Below, piece by piece: positions 1-8,866 of a stretch of 64,000 nt of DNA. Origin of the DNA: M3007 sp031398055 (GTDB taxonomy: Bacteria; Bacteroidota; Bacteroidia; Chitinophagales; Saprospiraceae). The notes beneath the pieces were generated by a model, which made no database searches, had not been told where the DNA came from, and saw nothing but the letters and a program-made list of their open reading frames with translations. Each line of letters starts with the position of its first letter. Within the stretch, counting starts at the first letter, position 1. Made by a program: the position numbers and the translations under genes. The stretch is from positions 53,229 to 117,228 of the forward strand of contig JANNMS010000024.1 of assembly GCA_031398055.1 (NCBI GenBank). The letters run 5' to 3'.

Positions 1-3000
1 AGTCCGGGCAAAACTTTGTGCCTCATCGTTTCGATGCACGGTGTGAAAGCGGCAATTTGCAACCCGGATTTGAGTTTTGATTATGTTGAATCAATGTACA
101 AACTCAATACGGAATTTTATCAATCCTACCATCGTGCAGATTATCCTTTTGAAAATGAAGTGAATTTGCCCGGCAGCGTGGTCGAGTCGGAATCTGAAAT
201 TTTGAACGATGAAGAAATGTTTGTCCCCGAAAATAAATCGGTGGAACGTGGCCCATTGCTCGAACCAGTTTCGGTGAAAATTTTTCGGTACGCTGTTTCC
301 TGCACCGGCGAATATGCCCAAGATAATGGAGGTACGTTGGCTGCAGTTTTGGCAAAAGTGGTAGAGCATTCCGCCCAAGTTTCTGCTAATTTTGAAAGAG
401 ATATTGATATTCGTTTGCAATTGGTTGCAAACAATGAGCAGTTGATTTTTCTCGATCCAGCGACCGACCCGTTTGTTGGGCAAGTCGGGGATTATATGTC
501 TCAAAATCCAGCGGTTTTGAATGCTAAATTGACGATTGCAGGATATGATATTGGCCACAATTATTGCCGGTACACAGGTGGGGCAGCTGCCGGGATTTCT
601 GGCGGGACCACTTGTCAAAATAGTAAAGGCGCGGGTTGCTCGTCAGGTTCGGGTGATTACGGAGCAGGTTTTATTGGCGTAATTGGTCAAGAAGTGGGGC
701 ATAATTTGTCGGGCGGCCACACATGGAATCGCTGCGGCGACACGGGTGGCAGAAATGGTTTGACGGCTTTTGAACCCGGAAGTGGTTCAACTATTATGTC
801 TTACGGTGGTGCTTGTGGGACGGATAATGTTATTTCAGGTACCACGCAAGCGGATTTATATTACCATGCCGGTTCGATTGATGAGATTGGAAAATTTGCA
901 AAATCAGTTGGCTGCGGCACGAAACAAACGGTTGCAAATATCCATCCGGTCGTCACTTTGCCTTACCAAAACAACTTTTTTATCCCAATCAGCACGCCTT
1001 TTGAACTCGACGGTTCGGCAAGTGATGAAGATGGCGACGCGCTGACTTACTGTTGGGAACAAATGGATGCAGGCCCTGAAGTGCCTTTGGAAAGCCCTGC
1101 TGGCAGTTGTGCTACTTTCCGTTCGCGTCCGGCGGGTCTCAAAACAAATCGGTATTGCCCACCCTTGATTACGGTAATTACAAATGGTTTTTCCTTGGCC
1201 GATCAATTGCCAACTTACACACGCGACATGACTTTTCGATTGACTGCACGCGACAATAAATTGAACGGCGGCGGCGTCGGTTGGGCAGATGTTGAATTTA
1301 AAGCCACCGATTTGGCGGGGCCATTTTTGGTGCAATCTCCAAATTTGGCGACCGATGTTTGGCACGTCGGCGAATATGTAAATGTAAAATGGGACGTCGC
1401 CAACACGAATAACGCACCCGTCAATTGCAAAAAAGTGAACATCCGATTGAGCAAAGATGCTGGACAAACTTATCCAATCACGCTGGCTTCAAATGTTGAA
1501 AATGACGGCAGCCAATATATTTTGGTGCCAAATGAATTGGCAAGTGCTGCACGAGTTCGAATTGACGGCGCCGACAACATCTTTTTTGATATTTCAGATA
1601 AAAATTTCAAAATCCTCGCTCCGACAGCCCCTGCTTTGTCTTTGGGTTTGTCCACCGACGGCGGGCAGGTTTGTTTGCCCAATAAATTCACGACCGAAGT
1701 GATTTCGGCAGGCGTTTTGGGTTTCAATTCGCCGGTGGAATTGTTGCTTTTAAATTTGCCGCCGGGCGCGAAAAAGCACTTTTTCAAAGATATCATCACG
1801 CCCGGTGAAAATTCTATCCTCGAAATTGACCTTACCGAAGTGACAACGGAAGGCGTCTTTACGATTGAAATGTTGGGTATTGCGGGCACCGACACGATTC
1901 GCCGACCTATTACTTTGACTTTGGTGAGCAATGATTTTTCAAATCTCGCGCTCGTTTCGCCTGCCGACGGCTCGACGGGTTTGATTCAATCGCAAACACT
2001 TACTTTCGACAAAGTGCCGGATGCCAATCTTTATGATATTGAAATTGGAACAAGTGCAGCATTTTTGCCGGATAGTTTGTTTGCCTCGCAATCGAATATG
2101 GTGGGCTCGTCTTTCGTTTTGACCAACCAATTGGAAAAATCAACGGGTTATTTTTGGCGCGTCCGACCAAAAAATGAATGTGGGACGCACGAGTGGACGG
2201 AGCCATTTTTCTTTTCAACTTTGGTTGAAAATTGCAGCCAAGTTCAGGCCAACGATTTGCCAAAAGTTCTGACTGCGAACGCGGTTTCGGCCATCGAAAG
2301 CGAACTTTTTGTCAACACGCCCGGCACGGTCAGCGATGTGAATATCAAATCTTTGAAAGGTTTTCACAATGCTTTTAAAGATTTGGACGTGGAGTTGGTG
2401 AGCCCGGCGGGAACGGTGGTACCGATTTTTAAAAATAAATGTGGGACAATTTCGGTCTCGTTCAACTTAGCTTTTGACAATCAGGCACCGAATGCTTTTT
2501 CTTGCCCGCCCGGAAATTCTGGCGTTTTTGTAAAACCGACCGGCAATTTGGGCACTTTTACCGGCGAGTCCGTCACCGGAAAATGGTTGTTGAAAGTGAA
2601 AGATGTGAACCCTGGCGGCGGCGGCAGCATCGAAGGTTTTCGTTTGGAATTTTGCGCGAGTGCTTCTTTGAACCCACCGTTTTTGGTCAAAAATGTGGTG
2701 ATGCCGATCGAGCAAGGCAAGGACAAATTGGTTTCCCCCGATTTGCTTTTGGTCGAAGATGCCAATAATTCGCACAGCCAATTGATTTATACGTTGCTGG
2801 CGATCCCAAAATTTGGGCGTTTGGAGTTTAACGGCGCGGCGGTTCAGCAAGGCGCACGTTTTTCTCAACAAGATTTAGACGAGGGAAAATTGCGCTATTT
2901 TGATTTGGGAAATAATTTGAACCCCGATAGTTTCAAATTTATCGTCGAAGATGGCGAGGGCGGCTGGTTGGGTTCGACCAAATTTATCATTCAACCTTTT

Positions 3001-3273
3001 ACGGTTGGAACTTCCGAGGCCGAGGGAAAAATCGGTTTCTCCGTTTTCCCGAATCCGACGTCTGAAAAAGTGTCCGTATTTTTTGAAAATTCTGTCAAAT
3101 CGGATACCCGAGTTGCCATTTTCAGCATCGCCGGGCAGTTGATGAATTCTGAAATTTTGGGTGGCGGCGAACAGTTTATTTCTTTGGAAATGAAAGAGTT
3201 GCCACAGGGAATTTACTTTTTGTCAGTTGAAAATCAGGAAGGACGCGGGGTGCAGAAGGTGGTGAAAAATTAG
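1..3273 (+). CDS. Secreted metalloprotease-like protein with degenerate zinc site and T9SS sorting domain (5' end missing)
   Basis: The frame is open from base 1, so the signal peptide and part of the propeptide lie outside the window; 1090 residues are visible. The metalloprotease-like domain has a zincin-type motif at 688-720 reading QEVGHNLSGGH, where reprolysin-like enzymes have HExxHxxGxxH; the first zinc ligand is Gln (codon CAA at 688-690) and the glycine is Ser. A Met-turn (IMSYG, Met codon at 795) follows at normal distance. Downstream come a PKD/cadherin-like segment (about 930-1620), Ig-like segments, a proprotein-convertase P domain (about 2230-2670), a cadherin/CSPG-like repeat (about 2700-2980) and a T9SS C-terminal domain (from about 3030, FPNPTSEKVS to the end). 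Family knowledge says such proteins are exported across the outer membrane by T9SS. Whether this copy still cleaves peptides is doubtful because of the missing ligand. Confidence 0.85.
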   Translation, partial: SPGKTLCLIVSMHGVKAAICNPDLSFDYVESMYKLNTEFYQSYHRADYPFENEVNLPGSVVESESEILNDEEMFVPENKSVERGPLLEPVSVKIFRYAVSCTGEYAQDNGGTLAAVLAKVVEHSAQVSANFERDIDIRLQLVANNEQLIFLDPATDPFVGQVGDYMSQNPAVLNAKLTIAGYDIGHNYCRYTGGAAAGISGGTTCQNSKGAGCSSGSGDYGAGFIGVIGQEVGHNLSGGHTWNRCGDTGGRNGLTAFEPGSGSTIMSYGGACGTDNVISGTTQADLYYHAGSIDEIGKFAKSVGCGTKQTVANIHPVVTLPYQNNFFIPISTPFELDGSASDEDGDALTYCWEQMDAGPEVPLESPAGSCATFRSRPAGLKTNRYCPPLITVITNGFSLADQLPTYTRDMTFRLTARDNKLNGGGVGWADVEFKATDLAGPFLVQSPNLATDVWHVGEYVNVKWDVANTNNAPVNCKKVNIRLSKDAGQTYPITLASNVENDGSQYILVPNELASAARVRIDGADNIFFDISDKNFKILAPTAPALSLGLSTDGGQVCLPNKFTTEVISAGVLGFNSPVELLLLNLPPGAKKHFFKDIITPGENSILEIDLTEVTTEGVFTIEMLGIAGTDTIRRPITLTLVSNDFSNLALVSPADGSTGLIQSQTLTFDKVPDANLYDIEIGTSAAFLPDSLFASQSNMVGSSFVLTNQLEKSTGYFWRVRPKNECGTHEWTEPFFFSTLVENCSQVQANDLPKVLTANAVSAIESELFVNTPGTVSDVNIKSLKGFHNAFKDLDVELVSPAGTVVPIFKNKCGTISVSFNLAFDNQAPNAFSCPPGNSGVFVKPTGNLGTFTGESVTGKWLLKVKDVNPGGGGSIEGFRLEFCASASLNPPFLVKNVVMPIEQGKDKLVSPDLLLVEDANNSHSQLIYTLLAIPKFGRLEFNGAAVQQGARFSQQDLDEGKLRYFDLGNNLNPDSFKFIVEDGEGGWLGSTKFIIQPFTVGTSEAEGKIGFSVFPNPTSEKVSVFFENSVKSDTRVAIFSIAGQLMNSEILGGGEQFISLEMKELPQGIYFLSVENQEGRGVQKVVKN

Positions 3274-3307
3274 TCATCCGATATTTTTTGTTATTGAAAA
3301 AATGAAA

Positions 3308-3344
3308 AAAAGCGGTCGTGTCCAAAAGCACGGCCGCTTTTTTG
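3308..3344. terminator. Hairpin terminator
   Basis: An 11-bp arm AAGCGGTCGTG pairs with CACGGCCGCTT around a short loop and is flanked by A and T tracts. It lies 35 bases after the preceding stop codon. Confidence 0.75.
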
Positions 3345-3416
3345 TTTGAATGGATAAACCCTATTTAAAAAAAAAAGGATTTATCCGGCTAAATTTGCAA
3401 GCAAAAAGTACCAATT

Positions 3417-4031
3417 ATGAATGTTGAACTAAATTCTGCAAAGATGTGGGTGAAAGAAAACCGCAATTTGCTTCGAAAATACAAAGGGCAATGGATTGCC
3501 TACAATGGTCAGGACGGCGTTTTGGGGCATCATGAAAACGTGAAAAATTTGGTGGAAATGGTCAAAGGGAAGGGGAAGCCTTATATTTTAAAGTTTGTCG
3601 ACCCATTTTTTTACTCCGGTTTGCGGCGATTGGTGCCGATACGTTTCCGGCCATTTCGGCAAGAATCTTGGGAACCGACCATTAGTGTCCCAATTTCAAA
3701 TAAAAATCAGACAGCAACAATCGAAATGTTGGTTGATTCTGGCGCAGATATTTCAACCATTTCCTTGGATTTGGGAGAAGTTCTTGGCTTTGTGAAACAT
3801 GAAGATGAAGTGCCGGAAGTTGCCGCAGGTGTAAATGGCACGGTGGAATATGTGATTCGAAAGGTTAACATGGAAATTGAAGAACATGTATTTTCAGCCC
3901 CAGTGGCTTGGCTTTTGGATGAAAAATGCGATGATTTGTTGCTCGGTCGAGAAACTGTTTTTGATATTTTTGATATTGAATTTAAGCAAAAAGATGGTGA
4001 AATTCTTTTTCGAAAAAGGTCAGATGCTTGA
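3417..4031 (+). CDS. DUF5678 domain fused to a retropepsin-like aspartic protease
   Basis: 204 residues, no signal peptide. Residues about 10-60 (WVKENRNLLRKYKGQWIAYN and following) resemble DUF5678, a small domain of unknown role. Residues about 98-200 resemble a retropepsin-like single-lobe aspartyl protease: a VDSGADIST active-site loop near residue 105 and a DDLLLGRETVFD segment near residue 178 that matches the second hydrophobic-Gly-Arg motif. Such proteases work as dimers; the Asp of DSGA is the expected catalytic residue. The gene stands alone, with terminators on both sides. Substrate unknown. Assignment of the protease fold is good; the DUF5678 call is by eye. Confidence 0.75.
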   Translation: MNVELNSAKMWVKENRNLLRKYKGQWIAYNGQDGVLGHHENVKNLVEMVKGKGKPYILKFVDPFFYSGLRRLVPIRFRPFRQESWEPTISVPISNKNQTATIEMLVDSGADISTISLDLGEVLGFVKHEDEVPEVAAGVNGTVEYVIRKVNMEIEEHVFSAPVAWLLDEKCDDLLLGRETVFDIFDIEFKQKDGEILFRKRSDA

Positions 4032-4068
4032 AGGTTTTTCAACTGCTTTTAAAAATTTTTTTAAAACA

Positions 4069-4107
4069 AAAAAATCCCCGGCAATCACTCGCCGGGGATT
4101 TTTTTTA
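4069..4107. terminator. Bidirectional terminator between convergent genes
   Basis: The arms AATCCCCGGC and GCCGGGGATT are flanked by A7 and T8 tracts. It serves both the upstream + strand gene and the convergent - strand aminotransferase gene. Confidence 0.8.
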
Positions 4108-4131
4108 TCCTTTTCTCAAAATTTTCAAAAA

Positions 4132-5250
4132 CTAAACCGCTTCCAGCACCTCTTCCTGCTGATGAATTTCTCCCCAAACCCCCGAATTCACGCAAGTATG
4201 CATCCAATCATATCTATCCGTTTCCAAACCCATCCGGTAGCGATTGAGGTAATTTTTTAAAAAAGTACCCACCGGGCGATTTTTTTCATTCACTTCCGGC
4301 AAATCAATCACTTTATCGCGCCAAGTTATGTCGGCCACGTGTGAAACAACTGCAGCCGTGCCCGCCCCAAAACACTCGGTCAAAGTGCCGCGACGGTACG
4401 CATCCGTGATTTCGTGGATGCTCAAAAGCCGGTCTTCCACCACAAAGCCATGGTCTTTCAAAATCGTCAAAAAACTATCGCGGGTGATGCCCCGCAAAAT
4501 CGTCCCGGTCGTGGCTGGCGTGACGACTTTTCCATCGATCACAAAAAACAGGTTCATCGTGCCGACTTCTTGCACATATTTTTTCTCGACCGCATCCATC
4601 CACATCACTTGGTCGAAGCCGTTTTGCTTCGCGCGCATCGCCGGGAGCAACGAACCGCCATAATTTCCGGCGCATTTTGCCTCGCCAGCACCACCTTGCA
4701 CGGCACGGGTGAAGACTTCTTCGACCCACAATTTGATTGGTTTTGGATAATATGGGCCAACCGGGCCAGTAAAAATGATGAATTTGTACGTTTTCGAAGC
4801 CTGAACGCCAAAAACTTCGTCGGTCGCAAACATGAACGGACGGATGTACAAAGCATGGTCTGCAAAATCCGGAATCCAATCTTGGTCGAGGTCAACCAAC
4901 ATATTAATAGCTTGCAAAAACAAGGCTTCCGGCAACATCGGCATGCACATTCTTTCGGCTGAAAGATTGAGTCGGCGGGCGTGCATTTCAGGTCGGAAAA
5001 GGGTCGGGTCGCCTTGCATTTTGGTGGCTTTCATGCCTTCAAAAATGCTCTGGCCATAATGAAGCGCAAGGTTGGACGGCGCGATTTCAAATTTGTGGTA
5101 CGGTTGGATACTCAAATTTGTCCATTTTTCGCCGTCAAAATCAGCAACAAACATGTGGTCTGAAATAACTTTGCCGAAGGGGATGTCGGAGAAATCCACG
5201 CTTCCGAGTCGTGAGTTCGTGGTGCGTTGAACCTTGATTTTGTACTTCAT
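4132..5250 (-). CDS. ilvE: Branched-chain amino acid aminotransferase
   Basis: 372-residue fold-type IV PLP enzyme that interconverts branched-chain 2-oxo acids and Leu/Ile/Val with glutamate. Recognisable motifs are HYGQSIFEGMKA near residue 64, the PLP lysine in EAKCAGNYGGSL (Lys192), ECFGAGTAAVV and the closing W-rich C-terminus. Length fits the BCAT group with about 360 residues. The open frame runs upstream to 5331, but a -7 box (5307-5314) lies inside that extension, and the MKYKIKVQRT start at 5250 gives the normal N-terminus, so I chose 5250. Single-gene unit. Confidence 0.93.
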   Translation of the reverse strand: MKYKIKVQRTTNSRLGSVDFSDIPFGKVISDHMFVADFDGEKWTNLSIQPYHKFEIAPSNLALHYGQSIFEGMKATKMQGDPTLFRPEMHARRLNLSAERMCMPMLPEALFLQAINMLVDLDQDWIPDFADHALYIRPFMFATDEVFGVQASKTYKFIIFTGPVGPYYPKPIKLWVEEVFTRAVQGGAGEAKCAGNYGGSLLPAMRAKQNGFDQVMWMDAVEKKYVQEVGTMNLFFVIDGKVVTPATTGTILRGITRDSFLTILKDHGFVVEDRLLSIHEITDAYRRGTLTECFGAGTAAVVSHVADITWRDKVIDLPEVNEKNRPVGTFLKNYLNRYRMGLETDRYDWMHTCVNSGVWGEIHQQEEVLEAV

Positions 5251-5306
5251 TTTTGCTTTAGTTTGGTGAGCGAGCTGAGGCTCGGACTGTGAAGAAATTG
5301 ATGCTG

Positions 5307-5314
5307 CAAAGTTA
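5307..5314 (-). promoter_or_regulatory. Putative -7 box of the ilvE promoter
   Basis: TAACTTTG on the minus strand matches the Bacteroidota -7 consensus TAnnTTTG. It lies 57 bases upstream of the chosen ATG. No clear -33 TTTG at standard spacing was found. Confidence 0.45.
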
Positions 5315-5537
5315 TAAATTTTGAAAGACAAAAAAAAGGCTTGCCCAAAATAAATTTGGTCAACCTATATTTGCGCAGGTATCCAGCCAAATTTTATTTA
5401 AATAAAAACGCTGTTTGGATTTATAAATTTCTAAAAAGTGGTTTTGCTGGGTTTTGTCGAAATACCTGAAATTAGGTTTTTCAGACCTGTTTTTCATTTC
5501 TAAATTATGGTTTAAAGCCATGTAAAATCTGTTGAAA

Positions 5538-5960
5538 ATGACTGATGAACTGATATTTGTGGCTGCCGAAAATGCGATGCCAAAATCTTTTTCGGGCGGT
5601 TTTGCTGCACAGGTTTTGGTGGTTTTGCCGGCTTCTGAAAACGTGGAAGCGGAGAAGATTTTTTTGAAAAAAGTCTTTTCTGCGGTGCAAATTGATTTTG
5701 ATCGAGATGCTTTGTGTTTGGAAATTTCGGCAGGTGAAATTTTTTCCATTTCAAAAACGGTGCGGGAAAAATTGCCGGAAAAAGTCTTGGTTTTTGGATT
5801 TTCGCCGCCGGAAGTCGGGATGGCATTGCAAGTGCCGATGTACCAAAGTTTTTTGTGGGGCGGGGTGTCGTTTTTGTTTTCCGAAAATTTGAATCTTTTG
5901 GAAAATGACCGGGATCGGAAAACAAAACTTTGGGCAGGTTTGAAAGCGATGTTTTTTTAG
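5538..5960 (+). CDS. Hypothetical protein, 140 residues
   Basis: I do not recognise a family. The protein begins MTDELIFVAAENAMPK; it alternates hydrophobic strands and helices (for example QVLVVLPAS, KVLVFGFSPPEVGMAL) without signal peptide or transmembrane segment, so it is probably a small cytosolic alpha/beta protein. The frame also has a TTG two codons upstream (5532); ATG at 5538 is preferred. A hairpin terminator follows 16 bases after the stop, separating it from fabD. Confidence 0.55.
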   Translation: MTDELIFVAAENAMPKSFSGGFAAQVLVVLPASENVEAEKIFLKKVFSAVQIDFDRDALCLEISAGEIFSISKTVREKLPEKVLVFGFSPPEVGMALQVPMYQSFLWGGVSFLFSENLNLLENDRDRKTKLWAGLKAMFF

Positions 5961-5976
5961 GTTTGCTTGTCAAATT

Positions 5977-6011
5977 GAAAAAAGTGGAGATTTCAAACTC
6001 CACTTTTTTCA
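5977..6011. terminator. Hairpin terminator between the hypothetical gene and fabD
   Basis: GAAAAAAGTGGAG pairs with CTCCACTTTTTTC across a 9-base loop, ending in a T run. It lies only 25 bases before the fabD ATG. Confidence 0.7.
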
Positions 6012-6035
6012 TTCATTAATTTTAAAATTTTAAAA

Positions 6036-6938
6036 ATGAAAATAGCATACGTTTTCCCCGGGCAAGGCTCGCAACACGAAGGAATGGGCAAAGAATTGTA
6101 CCAAACCAATGCCGAAGCGAAACGGATTTTTGAAAAAGCCAACCAAATTTTGGGCTGGAAAATCACCGAAATCATGTTCGAAGGTTCAAAAGATGATCTC
6201 ACCCAAACCAAAGTGACGCAACCTGCTGTGTTTTTGGAAAGCATCGTCCGGTCTCGTCTCAGACGAGAGGACGAAAATTTTCAGCCGTCGGCAGTCGCGG
6301 GGCATTCGCTTGGCGAATTCACGGCTTTGGTCGCGGCGAAGGCTTTGAGTTTTGAGGACGGTTTGCTTTTGGTCAGCCAACGGGCGCACGCGATGCAAAA
6401 GGCTTGCGAATTGGTGGACGGCACGATGGCCGCAGTTTTGGGCATGGGAGACGCGGCGGTCGAGAAAATTTGCCTTGATTTTTCGTTGGAAAACCCCGAA
6501 GAAATCGTCGTTCCGGCAAATTACAACTCGCCGGGGCAATTGGTGATTTCGGGTTCGCGGCGCGGAATTGAATTGATTTCTCCAAAATTACAAGCCGCCG
6601 GGGCAAAACGGGTGCTGGTTTTGGCCGTCGGCGGGGCGTTTCACTCACCTTTGATGCAGCCCGCGCAAATCGAATTGGCAAAAGCCATCGAAGCCGTGAA
6701 AATCAAAAAACCGATTTGCCCGGTTTATCAAAATGTAAATGCGCAGCCAGTTTCCGACCCCGAAGAAATCAAAATGAACCTGATTTCGCAACTCACCGGC
6801 CCGGTTCGCTGGACGCAAATTATTGAAAATATGCTGGCCGATGGCATCGAAAAATTTGTGGAAGTGGGCGGCGGCGGCGCAGTTTTGCGGGGGATGATTC
6901 GAAAAATCAACAAAGAAGTGGCGACCGACGGCATTTGA
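6036..6938 (+). CDS. fabD: Malonyl-CoA:ACP transacylase
   Basis: 300 residues, the normal FabD length. It moves malonate from CoA to acyl carrier protein in fatty acid synthesis. Visible landmarks are the N-terminal FPGQGSQ, the nucleophile elbow GHSLGE with Ser91, and the catalytic His203 in GGAFHSPLM; QLTGPVRW and EVGGGGAVLRGM close the domain. Residues about 72-79 (VRSRLRRE), just before GHSLGE, are encoded by a 17-bp palindrome (6252-6268) and look slightly longer than in typical FabD. No other fatty acid genes adjoin it. Confidence 0.95.
   Translation: MKIAYVFPGQGSQHEGMGKELYQTNAEAKRIFEKANQILGWKITEIMFEGSKDDLTQTKVTQPAVFLESIVRSRLRREDENFQPSAVAGHSLGEFTALVAAKALSFEDGLLLVSQRAHAMQKACELVDGTMAAVLGMGDAAVEKICLDFSLENPEEIVVPANYNSPGQLVISGSRRGIELISPKLQAAGAKRVLVLAVGGAFHSPLMQPAQIELAKAIEAVKIKKPICPVYQNVNAQPVSDPEEIKMNLISQLTGPVRWTQIIENMLADGIEKFVEVGGGGAVLRGMIRKINKEVATDGI
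6252..6268. repeat. 17-bp palindrome inside fabD (family C)
   Basis: TCTCGTCTCAGACGAGA is a near-perfect palindrome within the fabD coding sequence. Two close relatives occur at 15666-15682 and 15781-15796, also inside a coding sequence. Confidence 0.6.
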
Positions 6939-6942
6939 TTTT

Positions 6943-7165
6943 GGCTCAATTATGATTCCAAGTTGCTGTTTCAAAAAGGTGCGTAGCACCTCAATATTTG
7001 TAGAATTTTGTAGCCAAAATTTTAAAAAGGTGCGTAGCACCGGAACATTTGACCTTGAAATATGACGGTGCTACGCACCTTTTGAATCGCTTTTCCTTGT
7101 TTTTCTACAAATATCGAGGTGCTACGCACCTTTTTGAAACAGCAACTTGATATCATAATTGAGCC
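6943..7165. repeat. 223-bp inverted repeat with four GGTGCGTAGCACC cores
   Basis: Outer arms 6943-7005 and 7103-7165 are 63 bases each and match at about 60 positions. Inside lies a second, shorter inverted pair (about 7022-7041 and 7067-7086). Each arm carries the 13-mer GGTGCGTAGCACC, itself a small hairpin, at 6978, 7029, 7067 (reverse) and 7118 (reverse). There is no open reading frame of note. It resembles a REP/BIME-like or MITE-like non-coding element. Confidence 0.85.
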
Positions 7166-7228
7166 TTATTTTTTTGTCATTCTGGAGAAATCCGTCTTCT
7201 CAAATTTAGTAAATTTCTTTTATTTCAG

Positions 7229-7263
7229 AAAAAAGCACGACGCACCACGTCGTGCTTTTTTGT
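7229..7263. terminator. Hairpin terminator
   Basis: AAAAAGCACGAC pairs with GTCGTGCTTTTT across a 7-base loop and ends in a T run. It sits between the inverted repeat and the next gene. Confidence 0.7.
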
Positions 7264-7670
7264 TTTAAACAATTGAAAATCAATGCGTTACAAAGTTGGC
7301 ACGCGAATTGCGAAGAAGGTTATAAAGAATGCCGTATGAAATCAAATTTTCTACAAATCACCCGAGATGAATGGCAATTTTTGTTGGAAGACAAAAGCCC
7401 AAATACAAGTGTCCTCGTTTTGGTCGAAGAATTTCAGCACGAGGAACAGATGATTGACAGGTTGATCCAGCGGATTTCAGATGATCACGACGACCTGAAA
7501 TTTTACCGACTGAACACATTCCCGGATCATCCAATTTTAGTAGAACTGCGCATTCGGATGTTGCCCGCGATTGTTATTTTTCATCAAGGCGAAATAGTTT
7601 ATGTGTCCGACGAACCGCTCAGGAACGTGTAAAAAATAAGTTGTGAACTTTGGGTTTCAAATTTGACTTC

Positions 7671-7910
7671 ATGGAAGTTTTCACAGACGACGAAATCAGA
7701 TATTTCAAGCAGTTGGACGAGCGACAACAGCGGCTTTTTGCGGGCCTTCGGGCAAAAATTCTGGGTCGAGGAGGTGTTGGTTTGGTGAGTGCGGCACTTG
7801 GCCTGCATGAAAACACGGTCAGGCGGGGCAAGGACGAGTTGGATGATTTGCCATCCATCCCAGAAAAACGCATTCGCAAAACAGGTGCTGGCGCAAAAAA
7901 AAAGTGTTGA
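7671..7910 (+). CDS. ISAzo13 transposase, first frame (OrfA, helix-turn-helix part)
   Basis: 79 residues from ATG 7671. It contains the N-terminal helical DNA-binding part (QLDERQQRLFAGLRAKILG, then GLVSAALGLHENTVRRGKDEL, a helix-turn-helix-like segment). It ends in GAKKKC-stop just after a run of nine A (7895-7903). The next frame continues the same protein family at the -1 register, so this is either the upstream product of programmed -1 slippage or the result of a one-base mutation. Confidence 0.75.
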   Translation: MEVFTDDEIRYFKQLDERQQRLFAGLRAKILGRGGVGLVSAALGLHENTVRRGKDELDDLPSIPEKRIRKTGAGAKKKC

Positions 7911-8866
7911 GCCAACCCGAACTGTTGTGTGCTTTTGATGCGGTTCTGGGGGGCAACACCGCCGGACTTCCCCAAGATGCTTCGGTCAAATGGACCCATT
8001 TGAGTCAGGTGCAAATTGTCGAAAAAATGGCGGCCCAGAAAATTTCTGCCAGCCGTTATTTGGTCAAACAAATGCTGGGTTTGCGCGGTTTCAAAAAACG
8101 CAAACTATTGAAAAACAACGAGTTGAAGGTTGTTGAAGGCAGAAACGAGCAGTTTGAGCGCATAGCCGCAACGCGGGAAATATTTGCCCGGAACCAACTT
8201 CCGCAACTGAGCATCGACACGAAAAACAAGGAGTTGTTGGGCAATTTTTACCGAAAGGGCAGCACCTATTGCGTCGAAGGGCAAAAAGTGAACGACCACG
8301 ATTTTGCCACCTTTGCCGAAGGCCGATTGGTGCCGCACGGCATTTATGACGTTTCGGACAACACGGGCTATATCACCTTGGGAACGAGCAAGGACACCTC
8401 TGAATTTGTTTGCGACAACCTGCGGGACTACTGGCTGTCCGACCTTCAATTCAAGTATCCAGATGCCCATACGATGTTGCTCTTGTGCGATGGCGGTGGC
8501 TCGAACTCTTGTCTGCACCACATTTTCAAACAAGACCTCCTCAAACTTGCCAATCAATTGAAAATCAATATTTTAGTGGCCCACTATCCGGCTTATTGCT
8601 CAAAATACAACCCCATTGAGCACCGTCTTTTTGCCCAAATATCCCATACTTGGTCGGGTGTTCCGCTTAGAAATATCCAATTTGTCAAAGAACTGACCGA
8701 TACGACAACCACAAAAACAGGGCTGCAAGTGGTCTCCAAAATCAACTTGAAAACCTATGAAAACAAACGACCCGTCGAAGATGACTTCAAAAACCAAATC
8801 CAACAATTCGTTACTTTTGATTCGGATTGCCCAAAATGGAACTACCTCATTCGATACCCAAATTGA
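7904..8866 (+). CDS. ISAzo13 transposase, second frame (OrfB, DDE catalytic part)
   Basis: 320 residues when counted from GTG 7904; more likely translated as a fusion with the first frame after a -1 shift on the A9 tract. Catalytic triad in order: Asp105 in SIDTKNKELLGNF, Asp196 in LLLCDGGGSNS and Glu239 in YNPIEHRLFAQI. TTTTKTGLQV near the C-terminus is also typical of the family. Fusion length about 400 residues equals known ISAzo13 transposases. The stop codon lies at the inner edge of the right terminal repeat. Confidence 0.85.
   Translation: MLSQPELLCAFDAVLGGNTAGLPQDASVKWTHLSQVQIVEKMAAQKISASRYLVKQMLGLRGFKKRKLLKNNELKVVEGRNEQFERIAATREIFARNQLPQLSIDTKNKELLGNFYRKGSTYCVEGQKVNDHDFATFAEGRLVPHGIYDVSDNTGYITLGTSKDTSEFVCDNLRDYWLSDLQFKYPDAHTMLLLCDGGGSNSCLHHIFKQDLLKLANQLKINILVAHYPAYCSKYNPIEHRLFAQISHTWSGVPLRNIQFVKELTDTTTTKTGLQVVSKINLKTYENKRPVEDDFKNQIQQFVTFDSDCPKWNYLIRYPN

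Noticed and set aside
5251..5331. Longer start for ilvE
   Set aside because: It would place the -7 box inside the gene and adds residues not found in BCAT enzymes.
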